Origin: an uncultured Flavobacteriales bacterium
Lineage (GTDB): Bacteria > Bacteroidota > Bacteroidia > Flavobacteriales > Flavobacteriaceae
Length of the DNA: 28,604 nucleotides
Assembly (NCBI GenBank): GCA_913009535.1
Contig: CAJVXR010000009.1
Location: forward strand, 1 to 28,604
Direction: 5' to 3'
The notes beneath the pieces were generated by a model that did no database searches, was not told the DNA's origin, and worked only from the letters and a program-made list of their open reading frames with translations. Shown piece after piece: positions 1 to 8,401 of the stretch. The position numbers and the translations under genes are program-made. Positions within the stretch are counted from its first letter, which is position 1; the number at the start of each line of letters is the position of its first letter.

Positions 1-3000
1 GTACTAAATCGGTATTAACAATTACATTAGGTAATGGATTAACTACAATATTAAAAGAACCAGTAGTCACACAAGCCGTTACGTTATCTACTAATCGAAC
101 AAATATTTCTTCTGATGCAGAATCAGAGTTAGAGTAATTGGTTAGTTCTGCAGTAGTGTAAGGATCATTGCCAGACTCTGCATCTGCCAAAGAACCATGA
201 TAGGTTTCTGTCACATTTTGCGAACTAAAATAATCATCTATGTAAGAGATAATATCAAAGACCTCGATCATATCACCAGGATTGACATAATCACAAATTT
301 CGTAATCGATAACTTCAATTAAAGCCAGAGGATAAACAATAAGACCTTGAACAGAAGTTGAATAACAACCTTCTGCATTTTCTAGACGAATAATAAGTTC
401 TTGGGTATTTGGACTAGTAGTATTTTCATAGTCCAAAGGTAACACCCCAGCAGCAGTGTCTGCCTGTTCTTGAGTTTGATGAAAGGTAACCGATGTAGTA
501 TTCGGTTGTTCGCTAAGTATATAGTCTTGAACTAAACTTAAGTCAAAAGATCCAACACCATCATAATCGTCATCACACACTTCAATAATAGCAAGATCAA
601 TTACTTCAGGAATAGGGTTTACTACAAGTTCTAGGGGAGTGGTAGCAAAACAGAAAGTTTCCGTATTTGTTAAACGAGCAAATATGATTTGAGAATTTGG
701 ACTATTTATATTAGAATAAGGTTCTGTAATAGGATTGTCAGCATTATCTGCGTCAACTTGCGTCTCGTGATAGGAAACCGTGACGTTAGATTCACCAGCT
801 GTTAATAATTCATCTGTTTTTTGAGATAAATCAAAGATATCTATACCATCATAATCATTATCACACTCCTCAAATGGAGTTGGGATTGTAATGATAGGAG
901 GATTAATTGTATTAATTTCAAAGCTAGTTGTAGTAAAACAATTAGAAGATTCTTCTACAAGTCTTACGTATATAGGTTGAGAATAGTTAATTGTATTAAT
1001 AAAGCTTTCAGGGTTTTCAATTACATCAATATTATTTTCAGCATTTTCTAGAGATTCAAAGTAAGAAACTTCGTAAGATCCTGTTAATTGATCATTTATA
1101 ACTTGATTTTGAAGGGTTAAATCAAATATTCCAAAACCATCGACTAAATTATTATCACAACTAAATAGTGGTAAAGGACTATCAACAGTTTCAGGAATAA
1201 AAAATTCAATTAGTATATCGTCTGTGATAGTACAGTCAGTAGCATATTCAATTTCTACAGAGTAAGTAGCAGTTTCACTTAGTAGTAGTGAACTTTCATT
1301 TTCATCAATAATAACATCTCCATCTTTGTACCAAGTATACGATAGCGCATTTTCAATTTGCGCATCTAAAGTAAACTCCGTACCAATACATGGCGCGTTT
1401 GGAGAATCCATAAAAATATCTTCCCCTATATTGTAGCTAATATCAAAACTTCCAGCTTCCAAAAATACTGCAGAGTCTAACAGATTATCAGTTGCATCTG
1501 CTACTGCCAATTTAATATTATACGTTTCACCAATATTTACTTCAGACTGAGCAGTAAAGGCTCTTGTGTAACCGTCATAGGCTATTGGGCCTACACCTAT
1601 ATCTACATATTCACCAAAATATTCTGGATTAGCGGCATCATTTTCGTCAACAACCCCATCACTATTGCAATCAGAATTTGCAGGATGAATATTTGTAATA
1701 GCTATTGGAATATCTGTATCCGGAATTACAGCTAGATTAGTGGTTACTCCATTTTCGTTTGTTAGAAAGAAACCAAAAACATCTGAAAAATTACATTCAA
1801 AACCTGCTTGATCATACTCCTCAGATGCCATTATAAATCTAAAGCTTAAAGTGGTTGCCAAAGGGATAAAATCAAACTCTATTACAGAAGCGTTTTCTGT
1901 ATTCCCGTCTAATAAATTAGTAAGATCTTCATCTCCTGGCCATCCGAAACCTCCACTATCTTGGGGACCTCCTTGGCCACTCCCTGAATTTGGTCCAGTT
2001 CCTAAATTAGCGTCTCCGGATGATAATATTAACCCTTCTGAAAATTCGAAACTATCAGATATTTCACTAAAATATCCAATACCATTTACATCATTAAAAT
2101 TAGTTCCAGTTGAAAAAGTTATATTAGAAATATTTGAACACTCGTCATTTATTAATATTTCTGTTACCAGTTCTTCTACAGTATAAGTACACTGATCAAC
2201 CGTTACATTTGGAGCAACAGGTGTGGGTGCAGGAATAAATATAGCAGGAACTTCAAGTCTATCGTAGTTATCACATATTCCAGGTGCAAAAGGAGAGATA
2301 AAATATGAAGTAGTTTCAGTAATATCAGGATTATAAGTTGTTCCTGTAGAAACTAAATCTCCACTAATCTCACTTTCATACCAATAAACTTCACCACTTC
2401 CAATATTTGACGAAGCTTCTAAACCTGTGAATTCGTTAGCACATGCATTAAAAACATTTATTTCAACAATTGGAGCCAGTAGACTTGTACTGGATGATAA
2501 ATTTAAAGGAGGATCACCTTCCATACCACCATATTCTACTGTATAGCCTTTTGCTTGATAAAAATCATTATTAGTTGTATTAGGGTTTGCATCTACATCT
2601 AGATCGTTCCATGATCCAACTGCACCAACATTTGGATGAGTTACATGCCCGTAACTTTCAGAGTTAAAACCCGCACCACTATCATTTGGTTCTTGATTTC
2701 CGTTCCAATTAGAATACATTAAATTACCTGTAGGAGTTCCAGCAATATTTCCATCAATGGTTTCAGCAACTGCTGAACCACCATTAACACTTCCAAGTCC
2801 ACTCCAAAATTGAACTCCTGTATTGTTATTTTTCTCTCCCTCAGGTCCTGTAACCCATCTCCAATCACCATCATTAGCCGCATCATTAGCACCAATCCAA
2901 CCAAAACTATTTACCTGTTCTGCAGCAATTTGATTTTCTGCCTCACTCGTAATTGTTACTAAATATCCTTGTAATCCGTAATAAGTTGAAATTTCTGCTA

Positions 3001-3490
3001 ATTCTTTAGCTTCAGTCCAAAGAATATTTAAATCAGCAAAGTAAACATAATAATGTCCAGTTTCATCTAAGTAATTTGCATCACCAATCGTAAATGAAAA
3101 TGATTTATCTGTGGGATTAGGATTAGAGCTGCTAAACGTAATATCATACACTGCAGCAATGATATCCGTATATAGTGCATCTGCTCCTCCAGGCCCTTTT
3201 AATTCTAATTTTCCTGTAACAGCGTCCCAAGATTCTTGAATTCCTTGGTGTACACCATTTAAAGTAAGTACGTCTTCCCCTTGGACATAACCCTCAGAGA
3301 TTTGAATGTACAAAGCTTCTATAGAATCATCATCGGGATCGACTATATCAAAAGATGTTACTATGGCCTGTTCAGTTAAAGGACAGTAAAACTCATTTCC
3401 TTCAGAAAATATTTCTGGAGGAAGATTGCCGTCTTGTGAATAGATAGTTTGGGAAATCAATAAAAGAAAAAAAAGAATTTTTTTTATCAT
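1..3490 (-). CDS. Giant secreted lectin / choice-of-anchor L protein (partial, C-terminus beyond left edge)
   Basis: One uninterrupted minus-strand frame runs from an ATG at 3488-3490 to the window edge, giving 1,163 residues and no stop. Residues 1-19 are a signal peptide (MIKKILFFLLLISQTIYSQ). Residues about 20-140 form a cadherin-like module common in flavobacterial lectin proteins. Residues about 140-318 are a C-type lectin-like domain, seen from WIGANDAANDGDWRW, NWNGNQEPND and a late WND. An Ig-like module follows (about 330-415), then a choice-of-anchor L domain (about 440-690, with LILSSGDANLGTG and FRFIMASEEYD), another Ig/PKD-like module (about 695-765), and repeats of about 96 residues marked by CDxDxDG-x-FDLS at 778, 876, 972 and 1066. 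Domain names are from memory of the families. The export route (Sec, then type IX secretion through a C-terminal sorting domain) is inferred, because that end lies outside the window. Probable role: adhesion or glycan binding at the surface. A promoter sits at 3519-3552. Confidence 0.85.
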   Translation of the reverse strand, partial: MIKKILFFLLLISQTIYSQDGNLPPEIFSEGNEFYCPLTEQAIVTSFDIVDPDDDSIEALYIQISEGYVQGEDVLTLNGVHQGIQESWDAVTGKLELKGPGGADALYTDIIAAVYDITFSSSNPNPTDKSFSFTIGDANYLDETGHYYVYFADLNILWTEAKELAEISTYYGLQGYLVTITSEAENQIAAEQVNSFGWIGANDAANDGDWRWVTGPEGEKNNNTGVQFWSGLGSVNGGSAVAETIDGNIAGTPTGNLMYSNWNGNQEPNDSGAGFNSESYGHVTHPNVGAVGSWNDLDVDANPNTTNNDFYQAKGYTVEYGGMEGDPPLNLSSSTSLLAPIVEINVFNACANEFTGLEASSNIGSGEVYWYESEISGDLVSTGTTYNPDITETTSYFISPFAPGICDNYDRLEVPAIFIPAPTPVAPNVTVDQCTYTVEELVTEILINDECSNISNITFSTGTNFNDVNGIGYFSEISDSFEFSEGLILSSGDANLGTGPNSGSGQGGPQDSGGFGWPGDEDLTNLLDGNTENASVIEFDFIPLATTLSFRFIMASEEYDQAGFECNFSDVFGFFLTNENGVTTNLAVIPDTDIPIAITNIHPANSDCNSDGVVDENDAANPEYFGEYVDIGVGPIAYDGYTRAFTAQSEVNIGETYNIKLAVADATDNLLDSAVFLEAGSFDISYNIGEDIFMDSPNAPCIGTEFTLDAQIENALSYTWYKDGDVIIDENESSLLLSETATYSVEIEYATDCTITDDILIEFFIPETVDSPLPLFSCDNNLVDGFGIFDLTLQNQVINDQLTGSYEVSYFESLENAENNIDVIENPESFINTINYSQPIYVRLVEESSNCFTTTSFEINTINPPIITIPTPFEECDNDYDGIDIFDLSQKTDELLTAGESNVTVSYHETQVDADNADNPITEPYSNINSPNSQIIFARLTNTETFCFATTPLELVVNPIPEVIDLAIIEVCDDDYDGVGSFDLSLVQDYILSEQPNTTSVTFHQTQEQADTAAGVLPLDYENTTSPNTQELIIRLENAEGCYSTSVQGLIVYPLALIEVIDYEICDYVNPGDMIEVFDIISYIDDYFSSQNVTETYHGSLADAESGNDPYTTAELTNYSNSDSASEEIFVRLVDNVTACVTTGSFNIVVNPLPNVIVNTDLV
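296..1160 (-). repeat. Tandem protein repeats, about 96 residues, in the secreted protein
   Basis: Four copies of a cysteine-aspartate motif followed by FDLS/FDI recur in frame. The cysteine codons lie at 1157-1159, 863-865, 575-577 and 293-295, so the periods are 294, 288 and 282 bases (98, 96, 94 residues). Each unit also carries a YxE/YHxT-type strand, a run of small or acidic residues (ADxAxNP), a NYSQP/NINSPN segment, and IxxRLxN before the next unit. The copies have diverged at DNA level, so this is an old protein repeat and not a recent duplication. The fourth copy has lost the xDG part (CDYVNPGD). The linker after it resembles the lead-in to another unit just outside the window. The feature is drawn from the first to just before the fourth cysteine; the repeat array itself continues to position 1. 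Confidence 0.75.
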
Positions 3491-3518
3491 ATTAAGTTTA
3501 CTGATTTATGAACGAATC

Positions 3519-3552
3519 CAAAAGTAGTAATTATTTTTAATAACACTTCAAA
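3519..3552 (-). promoter_or_regulatory. Bacteroidota-type promoter for the secreted protein
   Basis: Read on the minus strand, TTTG (3549-3552) is followed after 22 bases by TACTTTTG (3519-3526), matching the TTG / TAnnTTTG promoter of Bacteroidota. Transcription would begin near 3512, leaving a leader of about 22 bases before the ATG at 3490. Spacing is slightly longer than the usual 19-21. Confidence 0.55.
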
Positions 3553-3603
3553 TAGTATGCCAAATTAACATCATTTTTTAATCGATATAAATCCTATATA
3601 TAG

Positions 3604-3634
3604 TTGGTCAAAACATTAAGGTTAATTACTTTTG
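3604..3634 (+). promoter_or_regulatory. Bacteroidota-type promoter for sucC
   Basis: TTG at 3604-3606, a 20-base spacer, then TACTTTTG at 3627-3634 is a full match to the Bacteroidota -33/-7 pattern. Transcription should start around 3641. This decides the sucC start: the in-frame extension that begins with the TTG at 3604 would lie in the promoter, so the ATG at 3661 is used. Confidence 0.65.
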
Positions 3635-3660
3635 CTTTGCTAATAATTAATATAAGTAGA

Positions 3661-4857
3661 ATGAATTTACACGAATATCAAGGTAAAGAAATGTTAAGTA
3701 GTTTTGGAGTACGTATTCAAAGAGGCTTAGTCGCTCAAAATTCTGATGAAGCAGTAGATTGTGCTAAAAAATTAACGGAGTCAACCGGAACTAGCTGGTT
3801 TGTAGTTAAAGCACAAGTTCATGCAGGTGGTCGTGGTAAAGGTGGTGGTGTTAAATTAGCAAAGAGTCTTGATGAAGTAAAATCTATTTCAAATGATATT
3901 ATTGGAATGAATTTAGTTACTCCTCAAACCTCGGCTGATGGGAAAAAAGTTCATCAAGTATTAGTAGCTGAAGATGTTTATTACCCAGGAGAATCAGAGA
4001 CAAGTGAATTTTATATGTCAGTTTTATTAAATAGAGCTACAGGTAATAACATGATTATGTATTCTACTGAAGGAGGTATGGACATAGAAACAGTTGCAGA
4101 AGAAACACCTCATTTAATTCATACAATTGATATTGACCCATCTACGGGTATTTTACCATTTCAAGCTCGTCAAGTTGCATTTAATTTAGGATTAAGTGGT
4201 CTGGCGTTTAAGGAAATGACAAAGTTTGTTGTTTCTCTTTACAATGCATATGACAAATCGGATTCTTCCTTATTTGAAATTAATCCAGTACTAAAAACAA
4301 GTGATAACAAAATTTTAGCTGTGGATGCTAAAGTGACCATTGATGATAATGCATTATTTAGACATAAAGATTATTTAGCTCTTAGAGATTTTAGAGAAGA
4401 AAATCCTATTGAAGTAGAAGCAAACAAAGCTGGATTGAATTATGTTGATCTAGATGGAAATGTTGGGTGTATGGTAAATGGAGCAGGTTTAGCAATGGCA
4501 ACAATGGATCTTATAAAACAATCTGGTGGTGAGCCAGCTAACTTTTTAGATGTTGGGGGTACTGCTGATGCTGAGAGAGTAGAAATCGCCTTTAGAATTA
4601 TACTAAGAGACCCTAGTGTAAAAGCAATTTTAGTTAATATTTTTGGTGGTATAGTAAGATGTGATAGAGTAGCCCAAGGAATTGTAGATGCTTATAATAA
4701 TATGAAAGATTCGATTCATATTCCGATTATAGTTAGACTCCAAGGTACAAATGCTGATTTAGCTAAGGAAATAATTGATAATTCTGGTTTAGATGTTCAA
4801 AGCGCAGTAGAATTTGAAGAAGCTGCACAGAAAGTTAAAGAAGTATTAGCTAGCTAA
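3661..4857 (+). CDS. sucC: Succinate--CoA ligase (ADP-forming), beta subunit
   Basis: The protein is the ATP-grasp beta subunit of succinyl-CoA synthetase, the TCA-cycle enzyme that interconverts succinyl-CoA and succinate with formation of ATP or GTP. From the ATG at 3661 it has 398 residues, close to the family's usual 388-397. It opens with the canonical [12 protein letters not shown] and has the nucleotide-binding ATP-grasp region ([13 protein letters not shown], residues 54-66). Near the C-terminus it has the phosphate-binding [10 protein letters not shown] segment and [11 protein letters not shown]. The alpha-subunit gene sucD is not adjacent, so the two subunits are probably encoded apart. 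The gene stands alone on the plus strand with its own promoter, and its last 8 bases overlap the convergent uvrB. A longer reading frame from 3604 exists but runs through the promoter and adds a hydrophobic stretch absent from the family. Confidence 0.95.
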   Translation: MNLHEYQGKEMLSSFGVRIQRGLVAQNSDEAVDCAKKLTESTGTSWFVVKAQVHAGGRGKGGGVKLAKSLDEVKSISNDIIGMNLVTPQTSADGKKVHQVLVAEDVYYPGESETSEFYMSVLLNRATGNNMIMYSTEGGMDIETVAEETPHLIHTIDIDPSTGILPFQARQVAFNLGLSGLAFKEMTKFVVSLYNAYDKSDSSLFEINPVLKTSDNKILAVDAKVTIDDNALFRHKDYLALRDFREENPIEVEANKAGLNYVDLDGNVGCMVNGAGLAMATMDLIKQSGGEPANFLDVGGTADAERVEIAFRIILRDPSVKAILVNIFGGIVRCDRVAQGIVDAYNNMKDSIHIPIIVRLQGTNADLAKEIIDNSGLDVQSAVEFEEAAQKVKEVLAS

Positions 4858-6844
4858 ATTTTTTCGACTTTACTACTTGTAATTCTTTTATTTGATCTCT
4901 ATAATTTGCTGCCTGTAGGAAGTCTAAGTTTTTAGCAGAATCTTCCATAAGTTTTCTAACTTCCCTTATTTTTTTATCAACTTCTTTTTTGTTTATAAAA
5001 TGCTGATTTCTGCTATTTATTATATCTAATTTTGCAGATTCTGCTTCTTTGTTTTTTGTTAGAGCATTATTAAGAGATTTTTTTATTGCAGTAGGAGTAA
5101 TGTTATTTTTCTTATTATAATCCATCTGCTTTTTTCTTCGATAAGTAGTTTCATCTATAGTCTTTTGCATACTTTTCGTAATTCTATCCGCATACATTAT
5201 TGCTCTACCGTTTAAATGTCTAGCAGCTCTACCTACAGTCTGAGTTAAAGCTCTAGCAGATCTTAAAAAACCTTCTTTATCGGCATCTATAATAGCAACT
5301 AAGGACACTTCTGGTAAATCAAGTCCTTCTCTTAATAAATTAACACCAACAAGTACATCAAAAATCCCCTCTCTTAATTCCTGCATTATTTCTACTCTCT
5401 CAAGAGTATCAACATCACTGTGAATATATCTTGTTCTAATATCTATTTTGGATAAATATTTAGTTAGCTCCTCCGCCATTCTTTTGGTAAGTGTAGTTAC
5501 TAATATTCTTTCGTCTTTTTCAACCCTTATATTAATCTCATTGATTAAATCATCAATTTGATTTTTACTAGGTTTTACTTCAATTATGGGATCTAGTAGC
5601 CCGGTAGGTCGAATAAGTTGTTCTGTGTAAAGCCCTTCAGTTTTTGAGAGTTCATAATCTGCTGGAGTAGCACTAACATAAATTACATTTTTTTGTAAAC
5701 TTTCAAATTCTTCAAACTTTAACGGTCTATTATCCATGGCTGCAGGAAGTCTGAATCCATAATCAACAAGGTTTTCTTTTCTACTTCTATCACCACCATA
5801 CATTGCATGAACCTGGGAAACAGTTACATGACTTTCGTCAATTATCATTAAGTAGTCCTCAGGAAAATAGTCCAATAAACAAAAAGGTCTTGTTCCAGGA
5901 TCTCTTCCATCTAGATATCTGGAATAATTTTCAATTCCTGAGCAATAGCCTAGCTCTCTAATCATTTCTAAATCAAACTCAGTTCTTTCCTTTAATCTCT
6001 TAGCTTCTAGGTGTTTCCCTATTTCTTTAAAATAATCATGCTGTAACACTAAATCATCTTGAATATTTTTAATTGCATTTTGTAATATATCAGGAGATGT
6101 GACAAATATGTTAGCAGGAAAAATATTCAATGTCTGAAAACCTTCAATTTTATTATTACTAATAGGGTCAAAGGATTCAATTTCCTCAATCTCATCACCA
6201 AAAAAATGAATCCTATATGCTTCATCAGCATATCCAGGAAAGACATCAATTGTATCTCCTTTTATTCTAAAATTACCTCTATTAAAATCTGCTTCAGTTC
6301 TTGAATATAAACTTTGAACTAATCTATGTAGTAGTTTAGTCCTTGTTATTTTCTGATCTACAGATAGTTCAATTATATTTTTTTGAAACTCAACTGGGTT
6401 ACCAATTCCATACAAGCATGAAACCGACGCTATAACTATAATATCACGCCTGCCAGAAAGTAGGGAGGATGTGGTACTTAATCTAAGCTTTTCGATTTCT
6501 TCATTAATGGACAAATCTTTTTCTATATAGGTCCCACTTACAGGCATATAGGCCTCTGGCTGATAATAGTCATAATAAGAGACAAAGTATTCAACAGCAT
6601 TTTCAGGAAAAAACTGCTTGAACTCTGAATATAATTGTGCTGCTAAAGTTTTATTATGAGCTAAAACTAATGTTGGTCGTTGAACATTCTCTATAACATT
6701 TGCAACCGTAAATGTTTTCCCAGAACCTGTAACCCCTAGTAGAGTTTGATACCTTTCGTTAGACTCAATTCCTTTTGTTAACTGACCTATTGCATTAGGC
6801 TGGTCACCAGTTGGTTTAAAATCAGAGTGTATCTTAAATTCCAT
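4850..6844 (-). CDS. uvrB: Excinuclease ABC subunit B
   Basis: UvrB is the damage-verifying helicase-like subunit of nucleotide excision repair; it receives DNA from UvrA and recruits UvrC. The 664 residues match the usual length (about 670). Visible elements are Walker A GVTGSGKT (37-44), the beta-hairpin that probes the duplex (YYDYYQPEAYMPVSGTYIEKD region, about 91-112), the DESH Walker B box (about 336), helicase motif VI QTVGRAARH (about 535) and the C-terminal UVR coiled coil that binds UvrC (about 626-661, RKLMEDSAKNLDF). It starts 19 bases after the preceding gene with no promoter element in between, so it is probably the last gene of the tsaC-cca-ctaA-(pRiA4-like)-uvrB operon. Its stop lies inside the end of sucC on the other strand. 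Confidence 0.97.
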   Translation of the reverse strand: MEFKIHSDFKPTGDQPNAIGQLTKGIESNERYQTLLGVTGSGKTFTVANVIENVQRPTLVLAHNKTLAAQLYSEFKQFFPENAVEYFVSYYDYYQPEAYMPVSGTYIEKDLSINEEIEKLRLSTTSSLLSGRRDIIVIASVSCLYGIGNPVEFQKNIIELSVDQKITRTKLLHRLVQSLYSRTEADFNRGNFRIKGDTIDVFPGYADEAYRIHFFGDEIEEIESFDPISNNKIEGFQTLNIFPANIFVTSPDILQNAIKNIQDDLVLQHDYFKEIGKHLEAKRLKERTEFDLEMIRELGYCSGIENYSRYLDGRDPGTRPFCLLDYFPEDYLMIIDESHVTVSQVHAMYGGDRSRKENLVDYGFRLPAAMDNRPLKFEEFESLQKNVIYVSATPADYELSKTEGLYTEQLIRPTGLLDPIIEVKPSKNQIDDLINEINIRVEKDERILVTTLTKRMAEELTKYLSKIDIRTRYIHSDVDTLERVEIMQELREGIFDVLVGVNLLREGLDLPEVSLVAIIDADKEGFLRSARALTQTVGRAARHLNGRAIMYADRITKSMQKTIDETTYRRKKQMDYNKKNNITPTAIKKSLNNALTKNKEAESAKLDIINSRNQHFINKKEVDKKIREVRKLMEDSAKNLDFLQAANYRDQIKELQVVKSKKFS

Positions 6845-6863
6845 TTAAAATAAATAATTAGGT

Positions 6864-7367
6864 TTAATTATAAAAATCATCATAGTTGTTATAATCTCCT
6901 AGTTCATCCTCAGAATCTTCCTCTTCAAAAGTGTTTTCAGCCTTAAAGTTTTTTTCAGGTACTTTAGTAGGTATTTGACCATTTGAGTAAATTAAATTAG
7001 GGTAATTCACACCAGTTGTTTGTTCCACTACTTCCACTAATTCAATTAAAAATGTCCATAGATTTAAAAAATCATAGACATAAATTAATCTAGTTTTAGT
7101 CTTATCGATTATACTTTCTACCAATATATCACTCATTAGCCTATTGGTTTGACCTAAATCTCCAAGGTCAAATAATGAAATTTCCTCACCTTGATTCCAC
7201 TCCTTATCTGTTAAATAAAAAGAAGCCATTTCATTGCCTTCAAAACCAAAAGATTGTGTGATTGTGTTATGAAAATCCTCTAAGTTACTAGTTTTATCTA
7301 ATTCAATATCTCTAAAAATATCATCTTCAGTATCGTTATCTAATATTACTCTTAATCTGTAAATCAT
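6864..7367 (-). CDS. Plasmid pRiA4b ORF3-like (IS1096 passenger TnpR-like) family protein
   Basis: This 167-residue protein resembles the pRiA4b ORF-3 family, a small alpha/beta fold found alone on many bacterial chromosomes. The start MIYRLRVILDNDTEDDIFRDI, the DFHNTITQSFGF segment (residues 32-43) and the DKEWNQGEEISLFD stretch (54-67) are typical. The region after VYDFLNLWTFLIEL is a hydrophobic helix. The last 20 or so residues are strongly acidic (EEEDSEDELGDYNNYDDFYN). No catalytic motif is visible and the function is unknown; despite the family nickname nothing here suggests a mobile element. The start codon overlaps the stop of ctaA by one base and uvrB follows 19 bases later, so it is translated from the same message as repair and tRNA genes. 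Confidence 0.75.
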   Translation of the reverse strand: MIYRLRVILDNDTEDDIFRDIELDKTSNLEDFHNTITQSFGFEGNEMASFYLTDKEWNQGEEISLFDLGDLGQTNRLMSDILVESIIDKTKTRLIYVYDFLNLWTFLIELVEVVEQTTGVNYPNLIYSNGQIPTKVPEKNFKAENTFEEEDSEDELGDYNNYDDFYN

Positions 7368-8401
7368 TATAGTTCTATTTGTTTAATTGACTTATTTCTA
7401 AGTAAATACTCTAGTAAAATATAAAATTGTAATCCAAATATTATTGTTGCTATTACCAAGTGTATGGGTTGGCTTAGTACAGGGAAGTCAAAATAGTACA
7501 TTAAAATTCCTGTTAAAATTTCTACCCCAATTAAAATAATTACGTAGCTAAGCTTATTAAAGCCTAACCTTAATTTTTTATTAAGATAAAACAAATAAAA
7601 GTTTACTAGTAATACTACAATTGAGAAGCTTCTGTGTATATAAAATTTTATTGGAACATCGGTTAGCCAATTCGCTTTATCGTAACCAATTGATTTCACC
7701 TTTTCATCTACAAATTCTCTCACCTGTGTTCCTAAAACTACCTGAATTAATGTAAGTACAATAGAAAAAATAACAAGGTTTTTAAAAAGTTTGTTATTTA
7801 CAAAATCACCTTTTTTAGTTTGTGCTATTAAACTTAAAATTAAGCCTACAATGACCAAAGCCATTAACATGTGTATAGTTATTTTATATGGTGCTAAATT
7901 CGAATCTACTACTGTTTTTCCAAGCCATGCCTGAAAAGCCATTCCTGCTACTGTTAAGATGGATATTATTGTAAGGTATTTGTAATCTTTCCAATAGTAA
8001 ATGCTAATTAGAGTAAAAATCAGTATTGGTATTCCAGCTAAAGCGCCAATTAGTCTATTAATGTATTCTATCCATGTGTGCACTGGGTCGTATACAACAT
8101 AATCATGTTTTTCATACAAACTCCAATTACTTAATTTAATAAATTCATTGGATTTAAAATCTTTTGTTGCTGTATAAAGATTTTCAGAATTTAAAATTAT
8201 CATTTCACCCTTACTATAATCATGAAAGGATATAAATAGTAGTTCACTTTCTTGGGTAGGAGGGATCAAGTAGCCAAAACATTTTGGCCAGTCTGGACAT
8301 CCCATCCCAGAGCCAGTCATTCTAACTATTGCACCAGCAACGATTACAAGGTATATTAAAACTAATGAGGTTTTAGTAAGTCGGTTGAACAGTTTATTCA
8401 T
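7367..8401 (-). CDS. ctaA: Heme A synthase (COX15/CtaA)
   Basis: CtaA oxidises the C8 methyl group of heme O to give heme A for aa3-type cytochrome oxidases in the inner membrane. The 344-residue protein has eight predicted membrane helices in two four-helix halves. The first carries the family signature VRMTGSGMGCPDWPKC (26-41), whose two cysteines (C35, C41) are near the heme site. Conserved histidines sit in HTWIEYINRLIGAL, ITIHMLMAL, YIHRSFSIV and PIHLVIATI. The long extracytoplasmic loop between helices 1 and 2 (about residues 45-105) is as I remember Bacteroidota versions. The start ATG overlaps the end of cca by four bases (ATGA), implying translational coupling. The rest of the heme/oxidase assembly genes are not nearby, so its operon partners here are unrelated in function. 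Confidence 0.92.
   Translation of the reverse strand: MNKLFNRLTKTSLVLIYLVIVAGAIVRMTGSGMGCPDWPKCFGYLIPPTQESELLFISFHDYSKGEMIILNSENLYTATKDFKSNEFIKLSNWSLYEKHDYVVYDPVHTWIEYINRLIGALAGIPILIFTLISIYYWKDYKYLTIISILTVAGMAFQAWLGKTVVDSNLAPYKITIHMLMALVIVGLILSLIAQTKKGDFVNNKLFKNLVIFSIVLTLIQVVLGTQVREFVDEKVKSIGYDKANWLTDVPIKFYIHRSFSIVVLLVNFYLFYLNKKLRLGFNKLSYVIILIGVEILTGILMYYFDFPVLSQPIHLVIATIIFGLQFYILLEYLLRNKSIKQIEL

Noticed and set aside
1851..2186. Open plus-strand frame of 111 codons antisense to the secreted protein
   Set aside because: It lies wholly inside the continuous minus-strand coding frame, has low-complexity proline/serine content and no promoter element; a shadow frame. The minus-strand frame at 2719-2904 is likewise out of register with the real one.
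3604..3660. Upstream in-frame extension of sucC beginning with TTG
   Set aside because: It overlaps a full TTG-N20-TACTTTTG promoter and adds residues absent from the family; [12 protein letters not shown] at 3661 is the canonical start.
4846..4863. Palindrome TTAGCTAGCTAA followed by T6 at the sucC/uvrB junction, possible terminator
   Set aside because: As a hairpin it has only four A/T-rich stem pairs around a CTAG loop, and both stop codons lie inside it; too weak to call.
6864..7367. Mobile-element origin for the pRiA4b ORF3/IS1096 passenger-like gene
   Set aside because: No transposase, inverted repeats or target duplications are visible, and the gene is tightly fitted into an operon by overlap.
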